Of a stretch of DNA of 64,000 bases, positions 35,715-44,227 are shown piece by piece. Origin of the DNA: a virus; the IMG/VR virus record IMGVR_UViG_3300034103_001442, positions 87,741-151,740 of that record; one strand, written 5' to 3'. The translations under genes and the position numbers were made by a program. The notes under the pieces are model-generated. The model was not told the DNA's origin. It saw nothing but the letters and a program-made list of their open reading frames with translations, and did not search any database. Numbering within the stretch: position 1 is the first letter of the stretch; each line of letters opens with the position of its first letter.

Positions 35715-37084
35715 TCAAAAAACGCCTCAAGGCTCGCATTTACACCAACAACGCCATCTTCATCTTTCATGTTGTGTTTCTTTAAGTAGTCCAACCACTC
35801 TTCACTTTCCCACATTCCTGGGCTGATACCATTCCAAAGTGGTCGCCAAAACTTATGATCCTTGTTTGCACGACGTTCATCAACAAACTTACGACGCAGT
35901 GTTTCATACTCCCAAGACTTCAACTCGAGCATTTTCTCGCGGAAGTAACAAACAAGTGAAATACGCTCGCTCTTTGGATCATCTGGATTATTCAAAACAA
36001 TCGGTGTGTTACCATGAATAATCTCATGATTGTTAACAAGGAGCAAGTCTCCAGGACGAACGTTGACCGCTACACGGTACTCGGGGAAAATAAGGTAGCC
36101 ACCAGTATAGTTACCAGTGCCTACAACCAGCAGATTACTCAAACCGTCATTCAAGTCACCAGCGTCACGGTGGGCAGCAGTACGGAAAGTCTTATTGACC
36201 GTGATTGTAGTGAATACAGTTTCAGGGACAAGAAAACGTTTATCAAGTTTATCAGCCGCTACTTTTTGGTTTGACCAACGCCATGGCATTAAGTCTTTGA
36301 AGCCACGGTTGAGTGATTGTAAGAATGGATAAGAAAGGGCAAACTTGTCAGGGTGTTTTTCGGTGTATGAAGTCGCACGACCATATGGAATGCGTGGGTA
36401 ACGATCATACCAACCAGCAACACCAGAATAAACTGACTTGGCATAGTTTGTAACTGAAATCCAGTCATTGACTACACGCTCCGCATCAGCACGTTGCTCA
36501 GCCGCTGGCTTGTCCAATATTGAATCAACCCACTTATCAAACCAACCGTGATACTCTGGGTAAACCTTGGTCACCTCAGAGCGTAGCCAAACTTGACCAC
36601 GTGTATCATCTGGGTTTGCGCGTGGTTTACCCGAGTGACGCTCGCGAATTTTTTCAACTGATTCATCTTGAATGAGTTTTGCCGAGTTGTCGAGGAAAAA
36701 ATCTAGAATTTCTAGTTCGTACTCGGTGACCCAATCGCGACCTTTGCGACCAGCAGTTGTAAGAAGTTCGCCTCTTGGACCAGCAGCAAGACCTCGGTTT
36801 TGACTCTCAGTTGCGGCTTCACGCAATCCATTGTAGGCTTGCTCTTGCTCCTCTTTGGTGAAAAAGTTTTTACGGAATTTAAAAGCAACAGTGCGTTCAT
36901 CAGTACCATCAGCACAGTTGTTACAATCTTGATTGCAGTTTTCCTTCGTTGTAATATCACAAACGGGAGGCATGAAACAATCAGTGTCTTCCTCGACTAG
37001 AATGTCGTAGTGACTTTCATCTAGATAATGACCGAGCAAATGCTCACAGTCAATTTTCTCTTTTGCTGTGATTACTTTAACCAT
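35711..37084 (-). CDS. TET/JBP-family 2-oxoglutarate/Fe(II) dioxygenase (5-methylpyrimidine hydroxylase)
   Basis: A 457-residue protein. The C-terminal half holds the double-stranded beta-helix: FTTITVNKTFRTAAHRDAGD with iron ligands H305 and D307, GNYTGGYLIFPEYRVAVNVRPGDLL, EIIHGNTPI with H357, and SERISLVCYFR with R374 for 2-oxoglutarate. This wording of motifs is characteristic of TET/JBP enzymes that oxidise 5-methylcytosine or thymine in DNA. The N-terminal 65 residues carry a Cys cluster (CDITTKENCNQDCNNC) that could bind zinc. Overlaps peptide deformylase upstream. Confidence 0.88.
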   Translation of the reverse strand: MVKVITAKEKIDCEHLLGHYLDESHYDILVEEDTDCFMPPVCDITTKENCNQDCNNCADGTDERTVAFKFRKNFFTKEEQEQAYNGLREAATESQNRGLAAGPRGELLTTAGRKGRDWVTEYELEILDFFLDNSAKLIQDESVEKIRERHSGKPRANPDDTRGQVWLRSEVTKVYPEYHGWFDKWVDSILDKPAAEQRADAERVVNDWISVTNYAKSVYSGVAGWYDRYPRIPYGRATSYTEKHPDKFALSYPFLQSLNRGFKDLMPWRWSNQKVAADKLDKRFLVPETVFTTITVNKTFRTAAHRDAGDLNDGLSNLLVVGTGNYTGGYLIFPEYRVAVNVRPGDLLLVNNHEIIHGNTPIVLNNPDDPKSERISLVCYFREKMLELKSWEYETLRRKFVDERRANKDHKFWRPLWNGISPGMWESEEWLDYLKKHNMKDEDGVVGVNASLEAFFE

Positions 37085-37626
37085 GATAAAAACTCCCTTG
37101 ACTTATCTGACAGTTGGCTCATAGGTTTGATGGGGCTGTTCCTATTAAACTTTTTGGCAAACTTTTTCGCTTTTTCAAGATGATACTCGCTTGCTCTACT
37201 AGTATATAGTAAACCATTTAAATGGTCAAGTTCATGTTGAAAACATCTTGCGGTGATACCATCAAACACCTTTGTGACAGTCTCACCGTTGGGGAGCGTA
37301 TACCTTGTTTTAATTTTCTTTGGTCTTTTGATTTTAACAAACAGACCAGGATTGGACAAGCAACCCTCTTCCATTAAAATAGTTTCTGATGAATAGTCTA
37401 CAATCTTAGGATTAAAACAACCAATGACTTCTTCAGCACGCAATACAAACGCACGGTAAGGTAAACCCACTTGGTTAGCACTCAACCCAAGCCCATGATA
37501 CTCAATCATAGTCTCAGCAAGGTTGTTATACAACTCAACTGGGTTTGTAGGTGGGTTTGCAAAATCAAACAACTCCATCTCTTGGCGGAGGATCGGACTG
37601 TCACATTCCAACAACTTTAATATCAT
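37072..37626 (-). CDS. def: peptide deformylase
   Basis: A 184-residue enzyme removing the N-formyl group from nascent proteins. All three motifs are present: GLGLSANQVG (45-54), EGCLS (87-91) and HELDH (131-135); Cys and two His bind the metal. Cyanophages and pelagiphages often carry it, probably to speed turnover of host or phage proteins. Starts overlapping the gp46 stop by 4 bases. Confidence 0.95.
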   Translation of the reverse strand: MILKLLECDSPILRQEMELFDFANPPTNPVELYNNLAETMIEYHGLGLSANQVGLPYRAFVLRAEEVIGCFNPKIVDYSSETILMEEGCLSNPGLFVKIKRPKKIKTRYTLPNGETVTKVFDGITARCFQHELDHLNGLLYTSRASEYHLEKAKKFAKKFNRNSPIKPMSQLSDKSREFLSWLK

Positions 37627-39335
37627 ACCATCCTCGAAAAATTCTGATGCTTCACAAACTTAATAACCGAATGAAACTTGTCATACAACTGATCACCCTT
37701 ATGGCTGATGATGAACACGTTTGTATCGGCTGTCAGGCTCTCCAAAATTTTCAGAAACTCATCTGTTCCCGTAGCATCAAGTGAACTATCAAACACCTCA
37801 TCCATAATCAACAAGTTTGTTGATGCGGAGTTACGCATTTTAGCAATTGACCGCCAAGTGAATAACAGTGACAAGTCAATTCGCATTTTCTCACCTTCAC
37901 TGAATGAGTCATAAGAAAATTCATCACGGAAACGAGACTTGATCGTTTCTTTGAAGTTTTCATTCAACTCAAACTGAACAAAGAAGTCCATTGAGGCTAG
38001 GTACTTGTTGATCAGTTTGTTCATGATTGGAACATACTGACGAATAATTTTCGTTTTGATACCCGAATCTTTCAACAACACTGATGCTACGTCTTGAATT
38101 TTCTTTTCTTGATGCAACCCTTCAAGTGATGACACCTTGCTCTTCAATTCAGTTTGTAACTTTTCAATCTCAACATTGTTGGCGTCAATAACCTTCGTGT
38201 TGTTTCTGATCTTTTCAATTTCATCGTTTAACGTACTGATTGACTCATTCCAAGAGGATATCTTGTTATTGTTCTCAGTGATTTCACGATTCAATTTCTC
38301 AATTTCAGAATTGACAGATGAAATCTCAGCCAACCTTGATTCTAGAATTGTAAACTCTTTCGATAATTCTGTCAAGCCCCCATTGACTTGGGTTAGTTGT
38401 TCATTACGGGAGTTGAGTTTTTCGCACTTGAACTCTTCATGAATACCCTGCTTACAAGTAGGGCAGTTGTCGTTTTCTTCGAAAAATTTAACTTCCTTCC
38501 TAATCGCGCGAATTCTATCCTCAAGTTTCTTTTCTAATTCAAGAACTTTTTGTTTCTTGGTTTCGACTTTCGTTTTGTCTGCGATGGTTTGCTTCAAAGT
38601 ATTAATTTGAGCAGAAATGTTGGCAACAACTACGTTTGCCTCACTGATTTTCACTTTAGTGACATCAATGAGTTCTTGCTTTTGACCTATCAACTCCTCA
38701 TTGTTAAGTTTGAGTGACTTGATATTCTTTTCTTGCATCTCGATCTTGTTTTCGATCAAATCAATCTCATGTTCAGAGTTCAAGATTTCGTTTTTGTTTG
38801 CAACAACTTTTTCTTTCAGCAAACTATTCATGACTGAAAAGATTTGAATATCAAGAAGGTCTTCAATCACCTCACGTCTTGTATGAGCAGGCAACTGCAT
38901 AAACGGAATGAAGTTTGCCGAGCCGAGCACAACAATTTGTCCAAATGACTTATGATTCATTTTCAAAATAGTTGTCTCAAGTAGTTCTTGATACTCCTTG
39001 ATGTTTGGACTCTGGTTTATCAGCCCACCATTGCAATAAATCTCAAACACCTCTGGGCGTTGACCCCTTCGGATTTTATACTCCTTACTACCAATGCTAA
39101 ACTCACACTCAACCAAACAATTCTTTTGCGTGATAGAGTTTACAAGTTGCGGCTTGTTGATATTGCGGAATGGTTTACCGTAAAGAGCAAATGACAAAGC
39201 GTCAAGCATGGTAGATTTACCAGCCCCATTCTCACCAACCACAAGTGTTGATTTAGACCTGTTGAGTTTTATCTCGGTAAATTGGTTGCCCGTTGACAGA
39301 AAATTCTGCCAACGGATCGTTTTGAATAGTATCAT
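37623..39335 (-). CDS. 46: recombination endonuclease subunit (T4 gp46, Rad50-like)
   Basis: A 570-residue SMC-type ATPase. Walker A GENGAGKST (about 34-42), long coiled coils, zinc hook CPTCKQG (about 290), ABC signature FSEGEKMRIDLSL and Walker B LLIMDEVFD. With gp47 it resects DNA ends and host DNA for recombination. T4 gp46 has 560 residues. Confidence 0.95.
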   Translation of the reverse strand: MILFKTIRWQNFLSTGNQFTEIKLNRSKSTLVVGENGAGKSTMLDALSFALYGKPFRNINKPQLVNSITQKNCLVECEFSIGSKEYKIRRGQRPEVFEIYCNGGLINQSPNIKEYQELLETTILKMNHKSFGQIVVLGSANFIPFMQLPAHTRREVIEDLLDIQIFSVMNSLLKEKVVANKNEILNSEHEIDLIENKIEMQEKNIKSLKLNNEELIGQKQELIDVTKVKISEANVVVANISAQINTLKQTIADKTKVETKKQKVLELEKKLEDRIRAIRKEVKFFEENDNCPTCKQGIHEEFKCEKLNSRNEQLTQVNGGLTELSKEFTILESRLAEISSVNSEIEKLNREITENNNKISSWNESISTLNDEIEKIRNNTKVIDANNVEIEKLQTELKSKVSSLEGLHQEKKIQDVASVLLKDSGIKTKIIRQYVPIMNKLINKYLASMDFFVQFELNENFKETIKSRFRDEFSYDSFSEGEKMRIDLSLLFTWRSIAKMRNSASTNLLIMDEVFDSSLDATGTDEFLKILESLTADTNVFIISHKGDQLYDKFHSVIKFVKHQNFSRMV

Positions 39336-39339
39336 AGTG

Positions 39340-40401
39340 TTACTCTATGGACAAGGCTTCAGTATAAAGGTTCTGAAGAAAAATGTCAAGTTTTTTCTTA
39401 TCAATACTGGTATCCATACCATCAACCACTTTGCGCAATATGGTCAGCGTGTCCTCAGCCTCATTGATGATGTCACCGTCATCTTCAAGATTCAGATTCA
39501 AGTGGTCATCAAGCACCTGTAAGTCTGACACCCCTGTTTTCTCAAGTTTGTCAATAAACATATCAAACCAAAGAGGATTTTCTTTAGAGTGAATGATGAC
39601 TTTGACATATTGATTTTTGTAGGGCGCTGGGTCAAACAGAAGCACTTCATCCATCGTTTTGCCAGCGTCATCATAGTGAATTTTGCTGAACATTTTGTAT
39701 GGATTTTCGATAAACAACAACTCACGTGTATCAGTATCGAAAATATGAAAGCCACGCGGGTCATTATAGTCTGACCAAGTCATTTCATAAGGAGCGCCAA
39801 GGTAGTGAATATTACCCCTGCTTGACTTATGATGGAAGTGACCAGACAAAACCATATCGAATTTATCAAACTGTTTGGCATCAAATCCATGGTCATTGAA
39901 TGAGCCACGGTACATTTCAAATCCTTGAATCTCTAGGTGACCAAAAAGGATTTGGGCATCGGTTTCATTGACAAACTTCATTGACTCGTCATAGTTACCC
40001 GAGCAAACCCAAGGCAACAATGCGATTTTCAAGCCATCAAACTCTTTAGTGGTTGGGCTTGAATAATAAGAAACATCATATGAACTATGCTCAAACAACT
40101 CATTCATTGAGTTGACTTCATTTGTATTCTTAAATGAAGTGTCATGGTTGCCGATCAAAACGTCAAGTTTTATCCCTGACGTGTCACAATGACCAACAAA
40201 CTTCCGCAAGTTTTTTGCGGTCAAATAGTTGATATACTTGCGGCGGTCTACAATATCGCCCAAGTGAATGATTTGTGTGATGTTGTTTTCTTTTAAATAC
40301 GGAAAGAAAAAATCGTAGTAGAACTTGTTAAAGAAATCTGCAAATGCTTGACTATCGCCTCGTGCGCCCCAGTGTGTATCAGTTATCAAGGCTATCCGCA
40401 T
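39340..40401 (-). CDS. 47: recombination endonuclease subunit (T4 gp47, Mre11-like)
   Basis: A 353-residue metallophosphoesterase nuclease. Start set at 40401 (MRIALITDTHWG) with GAGGA upstream; the frame extends further without support. Motifs TDTHWG, HLGDIVDRR, IGNHD, FGHLE and SGHFHH bind two metals. Partner of gp46 encoded next. Confidence 0.95.
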   Translation of the reverse strand: MRIALITDTHWGARGDSQAFADFFNKFYYDFFFPYLKENNITQIIHLGDIVDRRKYINYLTAKNLRKFVGHCDTSGIKLDVLIGNHDTSFKNTNEVNSMNELFEHSSYDVSYYSSPTTKEFDGLKIALLPWVCSGNYDESMKFVNETDAQILFGHLEIQGFEMYRGSFNDHGFDAKQFDKFDMVLSGHFHHKSSRGNIHYLGAPYEMTWSDYNDPRGFHIFDTDTRELLFIENPYKMFSKIHYDDAGKTMDEVLLFDPAPYKNQYVKVIIHSKENPLWFDMFIDKLEKTGVSDLQVLDDHLNLNLEDDGDIINEAEDTLTILRKVVDGMDTSIDKKKLDIFLQNLYTEALSIE

Positions 40402-40939
40402 TAGAATCCTCCTCATCAATAAACTTTTCAATACCCTTGCGCTTCTTTTTCTTTTCGATCTTTGACTCAAACTTTTCTATCATATCATTGATATTGTCGC
40501 TTGTATTGAGTAACAAAGCATCAAAGTGAGCCAGTTCTTCACTCGACATGTCAACAAGGTTGTTATTCACAAGTGCGTGTTCAAGACTCTTATGCTTGAT
40601 GTAAGACTGTTTCTTTTCTTTAGAAATACGACGCAAGAATGCATAGTATATAATTTGTGTGAAATAAGCAAAAGGGTTGCTTGACTTATCTGGGTCGAAA
40701 TTGTGGAGGTAGGTTAAGCAGTTCTCAACACCATCACTGATCATTTCGTCTTTGTAAGTGTACCCAGCAAAGTTTGGCTTGGTTGCCAAACGTGTGGCAA
40801 TTTGAAAGATGCAGTACCCGATATACTCGGGGATGCGTGGCTTTGGTTCACCTTTTTCTTTCGCTTCGTTGACCCTTGCAATATGCTTTAGCATTTCTGC
40901 ATAAAGTTTCTTGTTGTCAACATAATGATTCGACTTCAT
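40379..40939 (-). CDS. 55: late transcription sigma factor (T4 gp55)
   Basis: A 186-residue divergent sigma factor. Start at 40939 (MKSNHYVDNKKLYAEM) with AAGGA. Region-2-like core YTYKDEMISDGVENCLTYLHNFDPDKSSNPFAYFTQIIYYAFLRRI matches gp55 and recognises TATAAATA promoters, many of which precede structural genes here. C-terminus is charged. Overlaps gp47 by 23 bases. Confidence 0.94.
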   Translation of the reverse strand: MKSNHYVDNKKLYAEMLKHIARVNEAKEKGEPKPRIPEYIGYCIFQIATRLATKPNFAGYTYKDEMISDGVENCLTYLHNFDPDKSSNPFAYFTQIIYYAFLRRISKEKKQSYIKHKSLEHALVNNNLVDMSSEELAHFDALLLNTSDNINDMIEKFESKIEKKKKRKGIEKFIDEEDSNADSLDN

Positions 40940-40949
40940 AATAAATCCT

Positions 40950-41354
40950 TCAGTGTATGTTTGTATTCGCAACGCCCTGTGTTAAAAACAATTTGTTGAG
41001 TTTTTCGATAAACTCTTCCTTTTCACGCTCAGTGTCAATCAAGTCGTGAAGAGCATCGCCTATCTTTTGTTCGGCAAGTTTCTTATCTTCTTTGCCAAAT
41101 GGACGAACTTCATTGTAGTATTCAACTAGTATATCTTGAGGCTGATAATAAGTCAATATGTGTTTTTTTTCAAAAACAAGATAATCCGTAATTGATAAAC
41201 TGGTGGCACTGTGAAGTTTCAACTGGGTTTCGTAGTCATTGTCTCGGTAAACTTCGATAACCATTGGGTCATGAACAACTGCTGGATCAACGCTATCCGC
41301 TTCCAGTTCTCCAATAATGGTTTCACCGCTAACTAACTTTAATATTTTGATCAT
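40950..41354 (-). CDS. conserved T4-like protein, possible Sm-like fold (134 aa)
   Basis: MIKILKLVSGETIIGELEADSV... is a beta-rich opening similar to Sm/Lsm-like proteins noted in marine T4-like phages next to gp55 and uvsW (memory). The C-terminal third is helical and charged. A role in RNA or DNA binding is possible; unknown. Confidence 0.75.
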   Translation of the reverse strand: MIKILKLVSGETIIGELEADSVDPAVVHDPMVIEVYRDNDYETQLKLHSATSLSITDYLVFEKKHILTYYQPQDILVEYYNEVRPFGKEDKKLAEQKIGDALHDLIDTEREKEEFIEKLNKLFLTQGVANTNIH

Positions 41355-42787
41355 ACTTTGAGCCTCGTGGTGTAAATTTTGTATTCAAATTTTTCTTCAT
41401 CGTATATTTTACATCGCTCTACAAAGTGTCCGATTGTATGATTTTTCCTAGATTTCCAAGTTAGGTCATCTGCAATATCATACAACATCGCCTGATCTTT
41501 TGTCTCACTTTTTCTCAAACCACGCCCAATAGACTGTAAGTTTCTTATTTTAGATTTTGATGGGCTGGCGAATATAATATTATGAAGGTTACGTATATTT
41601 ATTCCTGTTGAAAACGTGCCATATGAGGCTATGATGATTGACTTGGACTCACCATCAACAATCTTTCTTATTTCATCGCGTTCAACACCCTCAACGCCAC
41701 CATGGACGAAAAAGGTTGGGATGTTATTATCTTTGATCATGTCATATAGTATTTGTCCATGTTTATCAACAAACTGAAACAACAGAAGGGTGTTACCTTC
41801 TAGTGATAGGCATAAATTCTTTATGAATTTGTTTCTGTTATCGTTACGGACTAAAAAATCCATTTCGTCTTGATAGGTCGCATTCTTCATCGCCTGACAA
41901 ACTGCATCAGGGTATTTCAATATGACACATTTGATTTTGAAGTTTGATAGGTGTTTTTGTTCTATAAGTTCAGCAGTTGATATAACTTTCCTTACCGCGC
42001 CAAACAAACCTTCAAGGACTAGTTTATGAGTTTGAGTCCCATCCAGCGTTCCAGTAAATCCAAAACGGTATTTACAGTCAATCATCTTTTCCATAATTGA
42101 TGACAATGACTTGGCTTTGAACAGGTGGGCTTCGTCGCCGATTACAACACCAAACTGTGAAAACCATTGTTTTGGCATTTTGTATATGGACTGCCAAGTT
42201 GTTATAACGATTGGCAAGTCTGTTTTCTTATCCACACCTGCTGTAATTTTGTGTATATCAGTGTCATACCCATATGACTTAAAGTCAGAAGCCATTTGGT
42301 GTACAAGTGAGGTGGTTGGGACAACTACCAACGTTTTCAAATTAAACCATCGCGCGAGAAGGTAAATGATAAATGATTTACCCGAGGCAGTTGGAGAAAG
42401 CATAACTGCTCTTCTATTTCTGACCGCATACACAAATGCATCCATTTGGTAGTCGCGAGGCTCCATAGTTGGGTTGAGTTCCTTGACGAACTCCTGCGCC
42501 TCTTTCAGTGAAAACTCATCAGCATAGAAATCATCTGGTTGTTCTAATTCGTAGTCACGTTCTTTACAGAAACGTTCAAGGTGATGGATCAATCCGCAAT
42601 ATAAAGTTCTCGTGAGTTGATTGAAAAGTCGTATTTTACCATCCCACATACGGTTACGATATGCGGGCATAAACTTGGCTCCTGGCACTTCAAATGTAAA
42701 ATACTCGCTTATCTCAGCAGCGGTGCCAGCCTCGCAGTATACCTTCAAGTATACTTCATTAACTTTTTCTACTTTTATTGTTTCCAC
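41351..42787 (-). CDS. uvsW: RNA-DNA and DNA helicase UvsW
   Basis: Superfamily 2 helicase of about 478 residues that unwinds R-loops and branched DNA. Walker A SPTASGKSFI, DEAHLF box, GFTGTLDGT, and motif VI SIGRGLRKSE. N-terminal domain (FTFEVPGAKFMPAYRNRMWDGKIRLF) is typical of the family. Start is uncertain: GTG at 42787 (preferred by alignment to relatives from memory) or TTG at 42817; both overlap the small upstream gene. Confidence 0.93.
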   Translation of the reverse strand: METIKVEKVNEVYLKVYCEAGTAAEISEYFTFEVPGAKFMPAYRNRMWDGKIRLFNQLTRTLYCGLIHHLERFCKERDYELEQPDDFYADEFSLKEAQEFVKELNPTMEPRDYQMDAFVYAVRNRRAVMLSPTASGKSFIIYLLARWFNLKTLVVVPTTSLVHQMASDFKSYGYDTDIHKITAGVDKKTDLPIVITTWQSIYKMPKQWFSQFGVVIGDEAHLFKAKSLSSIMEKMIDCKYRFGFTGTLDGTQTHKLVLEGLFGAVRKVISTAELIEQKHLSNFKIKCVILKYPDAVCQAMKNATYQDEMDFLVRNDNRNKFIKNLCLSLEGNTLLLFQFVDKHGQILYDMIKDNNIPTFFVHGGVEGVERDEIRKIVDGESKSIIIASYGTFSTGINIRNLHNIIFASPSKSKIRNLQSIGRGLRKSETKDQAMLYDIADDLTWKSRKNHTIGHFVERCKIYDEEKFEYKIYTTRLKV

Positions 42788-42965
42788 GTATAAATTTTTT
42801 CTTATTCTTTTTTTCAAAACGGTAAACTACACTGTAGATCATAGTATACACAGCGTTGTCTGTTACAATTGTATGACCGTTGAATGATACAATATTTTCT
42901 CGTAACTTTAAGTCTTGCTCGAGAAACTTGGTCAAACTTTCCCATTTACGTTTTAGTGGCTCCAT
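42759..42965 (-). CDS. small basic protein between uvsY and uvsW (68 aa)
   Basis: Start at ATG 42965, overlapping the uvsY stop (TGATG). Sequence MEPLKRKWESLTKFLEQDLKLRENIVSFNG..., C-terminus very basic (RFEKKNKKKFIRGNNKSRKS). Its position in the recombination operon resembles the T4 uvsW.1 slot, but homology is not claimed. Confidence 0.65.
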   Translation of the reverse strand: MEPLKRKWESLTKFLEQDLKLRENIVSFNGHTIVTDNAVYTMIYSVVYRFEKKNKKKFIRGNNKSRKS

Positions 42966-43399
42966 CAAGCACCAACTTTGAATCTTTCCCAGTCAATAGC
43001 AGCCTTGATATTGTAGCCTCTATTGTTGAGTGAGCGAATAATGGAATCTACAAAGTCAACTTTTTCCTGTTGCATACCAATTTTAAGTGACAGGTAGATA
43101 ATATCCTTGTCACCTTCTATATAGGAATTTACATCGGACTTGAGAATTTTACCAATTGGGGGAAGTTGCCAGCCCAAGTCTTGAGTTTCCTTGGTTGGTC
43201 CCTGTGTATAAAATTCATACTTGGAAAGTTTCAACTGCTTCATATCCGCTTCAAGTTTGCGGAGAGTTAAACGTTCTTGTGAGTAAATCTTAAAGTATTT
43301 ACTATGCAACTGGGGAATCTTTAATGCTTCCTCCCCGAGTTCAGTTCGGTCAACTTGACTGTCTTTTTCCCAAAATGTTTGTATGTCTTCTAATTTCAT
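42965..43399 (-). CDS. uvsY: recombination mediator UvsY
   Basis: A 144-residue protein that loads UvsX on gp32-coated DNA (T4 UvsY 137). MKLEDIQTFWEKDSQVDRTELGEEALKIPQLHSKYFKIYSQE and the central LRKLEADMKQLKLSKYEFYTQG agree with UvsY in pattern and operon context (before uvsW). Promoter at 43420-43448. Confidence 0.88.
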   Translation of the reverse strand: MKLEDIQTFWEKDSQVDRTELGEEALKIPQLHSKYFKIYSQERLTLRKLEADMKQLKLSKYEFYTQGPTKETQDLGWQLPPIGKILKSDVNSYIEGDKDIIYLSLKIGMQQEKVDFVDSIIRSLNNRGYNIKAAIDWERFKVGA

Positions 43400-43419
43400 A
43401 TATCACCTCGCACATAATA

Positions 43420-43448
43420 ATTCTACTATAGAATTTTTATAAAGTCAA
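43420..43448 (-). promoter_or_regulatory. promoter of uvsY operon
   Basis: Minus strand -35 TTGACT, 17-base spacer starting TTATAA, -10 TAGAAT; overlaps the end of the small upstream gene. Confidence 0.7.
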
Positions 43449-43637
43449 GTCTTTTATGTTATAATGTTTTTCCAACAAGTACCTTCTGGTTGCATCACTT
43501 TTGTTGCAAATTTCATCGCTTGCTTTAGTTTTCCAAATTTCTGGAAATATTCCATGGATCAATAGGATAAATGCAAGTCGCCACGCTCTCATTAAATGTT
43601 TTAGGTAACCCATATTGACTTCATTTAAATGCCCCAC
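43437..43637 (-). CDS. DUF6356-like small membrane protein (66 aa)
   Basis: GTG start at 43637 with AGGAG 8 bases upstream. YLKHLMRAWRLAFILLIHGIFPEIWKTKASDEI: an amphipathic helix, one hydrophobic segment (HGIFP) and a conserved-looking tail resemble DUF6356 proteins seen in phages and proteobacteria. An ATG 8 codons later is an alternative start. Function unknown. Confidence 0.7.
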   Translation of the reverse strand: MGHLNEVNMGYLKHLMRAWRLAFILLIHGIFPEIWKTKASDEICNKSDATRRYLLEKHYNIKDLTL

Positions 43638-43663
43638 TATAATTACTCCTGTAAGGGGAAATA

Positions 43664-44158
43664 CTAGAGAACAGCGATATTGTAACGTTGGTACCTGAAT
43701 GTGGCGCTTGCTTCAACATAGTTAACATCTGTATCAGTTGTAAGAAAGTCAATGTCACTCAGTGATGTTGGGAAGATGTTGAAAAAATCGATAGTAATAT
43801 TCGGACGCATAGCACTGGTCATAACAATAAGATTTGCATCTAGTTTCAGTGCTTGATTGTTGTATTGGGTGAATGACTCTGGCGCACCGAGTTCAACCAT
43901 CCAGTTGTAAATTTCTAGATAATTCTTCAAGTCTTCATCGACTTTGAATGACACCATCAATTGATTATAGTCCAGTCTACTATTTAGAGGAATAGTTGAG
44001 AATGGGGTTGGCACTGTGCTAAAGTCCAAATTGACCCCAGGCAGCATTGTTCGTTGTACATTGTATGATAGGTTTGGGGCACGGTTGAGTGAAAACTTAA
44101 ACCCAAGTGGGGATAAAAAGTTTTTACTCTCAGGGATGTTTGTTACATTTGTTGGCAT
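43664..44158 (-). CDS. tail completion/tail-tube-like protein (gp3 position)
   Basis: A 164-residue protein: FLSPLGFKFSLNRAPNLSYNVQRTMLPGVN, then VSFKVDEDLKNYLEIYNWMVELG and EASATFRYQRYNIAV, the pattern of tail-tube-fold proteins. It directly follows gp23, where cyanophages carry gp3 (tail completion and sheath stabiliser). I call gp3 from synteny only; a baseplate tube initiator is possible. CTAAATA lies 5 bases before the ATG and there is no ribosome site. Confidence 0.7.
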   Translation of the reverse strand: MPTNVTNIPESKNFLSPLGFKFSLNRAPNLSYNVQRTMLPGVNLDFSTVPTPFSTIPLNSRLDYNQLMVSFKVDEDLKNYLEIYNWMVELGAPESFTQYNNQALKLDANLIVMTSAMRPNITIDFFNIFPTSLSDIDFLTTDTDVNYVEASATFRYQRYNIAVL

Positions 44159-44163
44159 ACTAT

Positions 44164-44171
44164 TATTTAGG
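44164..44171 (-). promoter_or_regulatory. late promoter variant CCTAAATA
   Basis: Minus strand CCTAAATA between the gp23 terminator and the gp3-like gene, 5 bases from its ATG. Confidence 0.5.
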
Positions 44172-44173
44172 CA

Positions 44174-44201
44174 TAAAAAAAGGGGAGCATTTCTGCTCCC
44201 C
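44174..44201 (-). terminator. terminator of gene 23
   Basis: Minus strand GGGGAGCA/TGCTCCCC with a 4-base loop followed by seven T, 27 bases past the gp23 stop. Confidence 0.9.
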
Positions 44202-44227
44202 TCTTAGTACAACCCTTGTTGTTTTTA

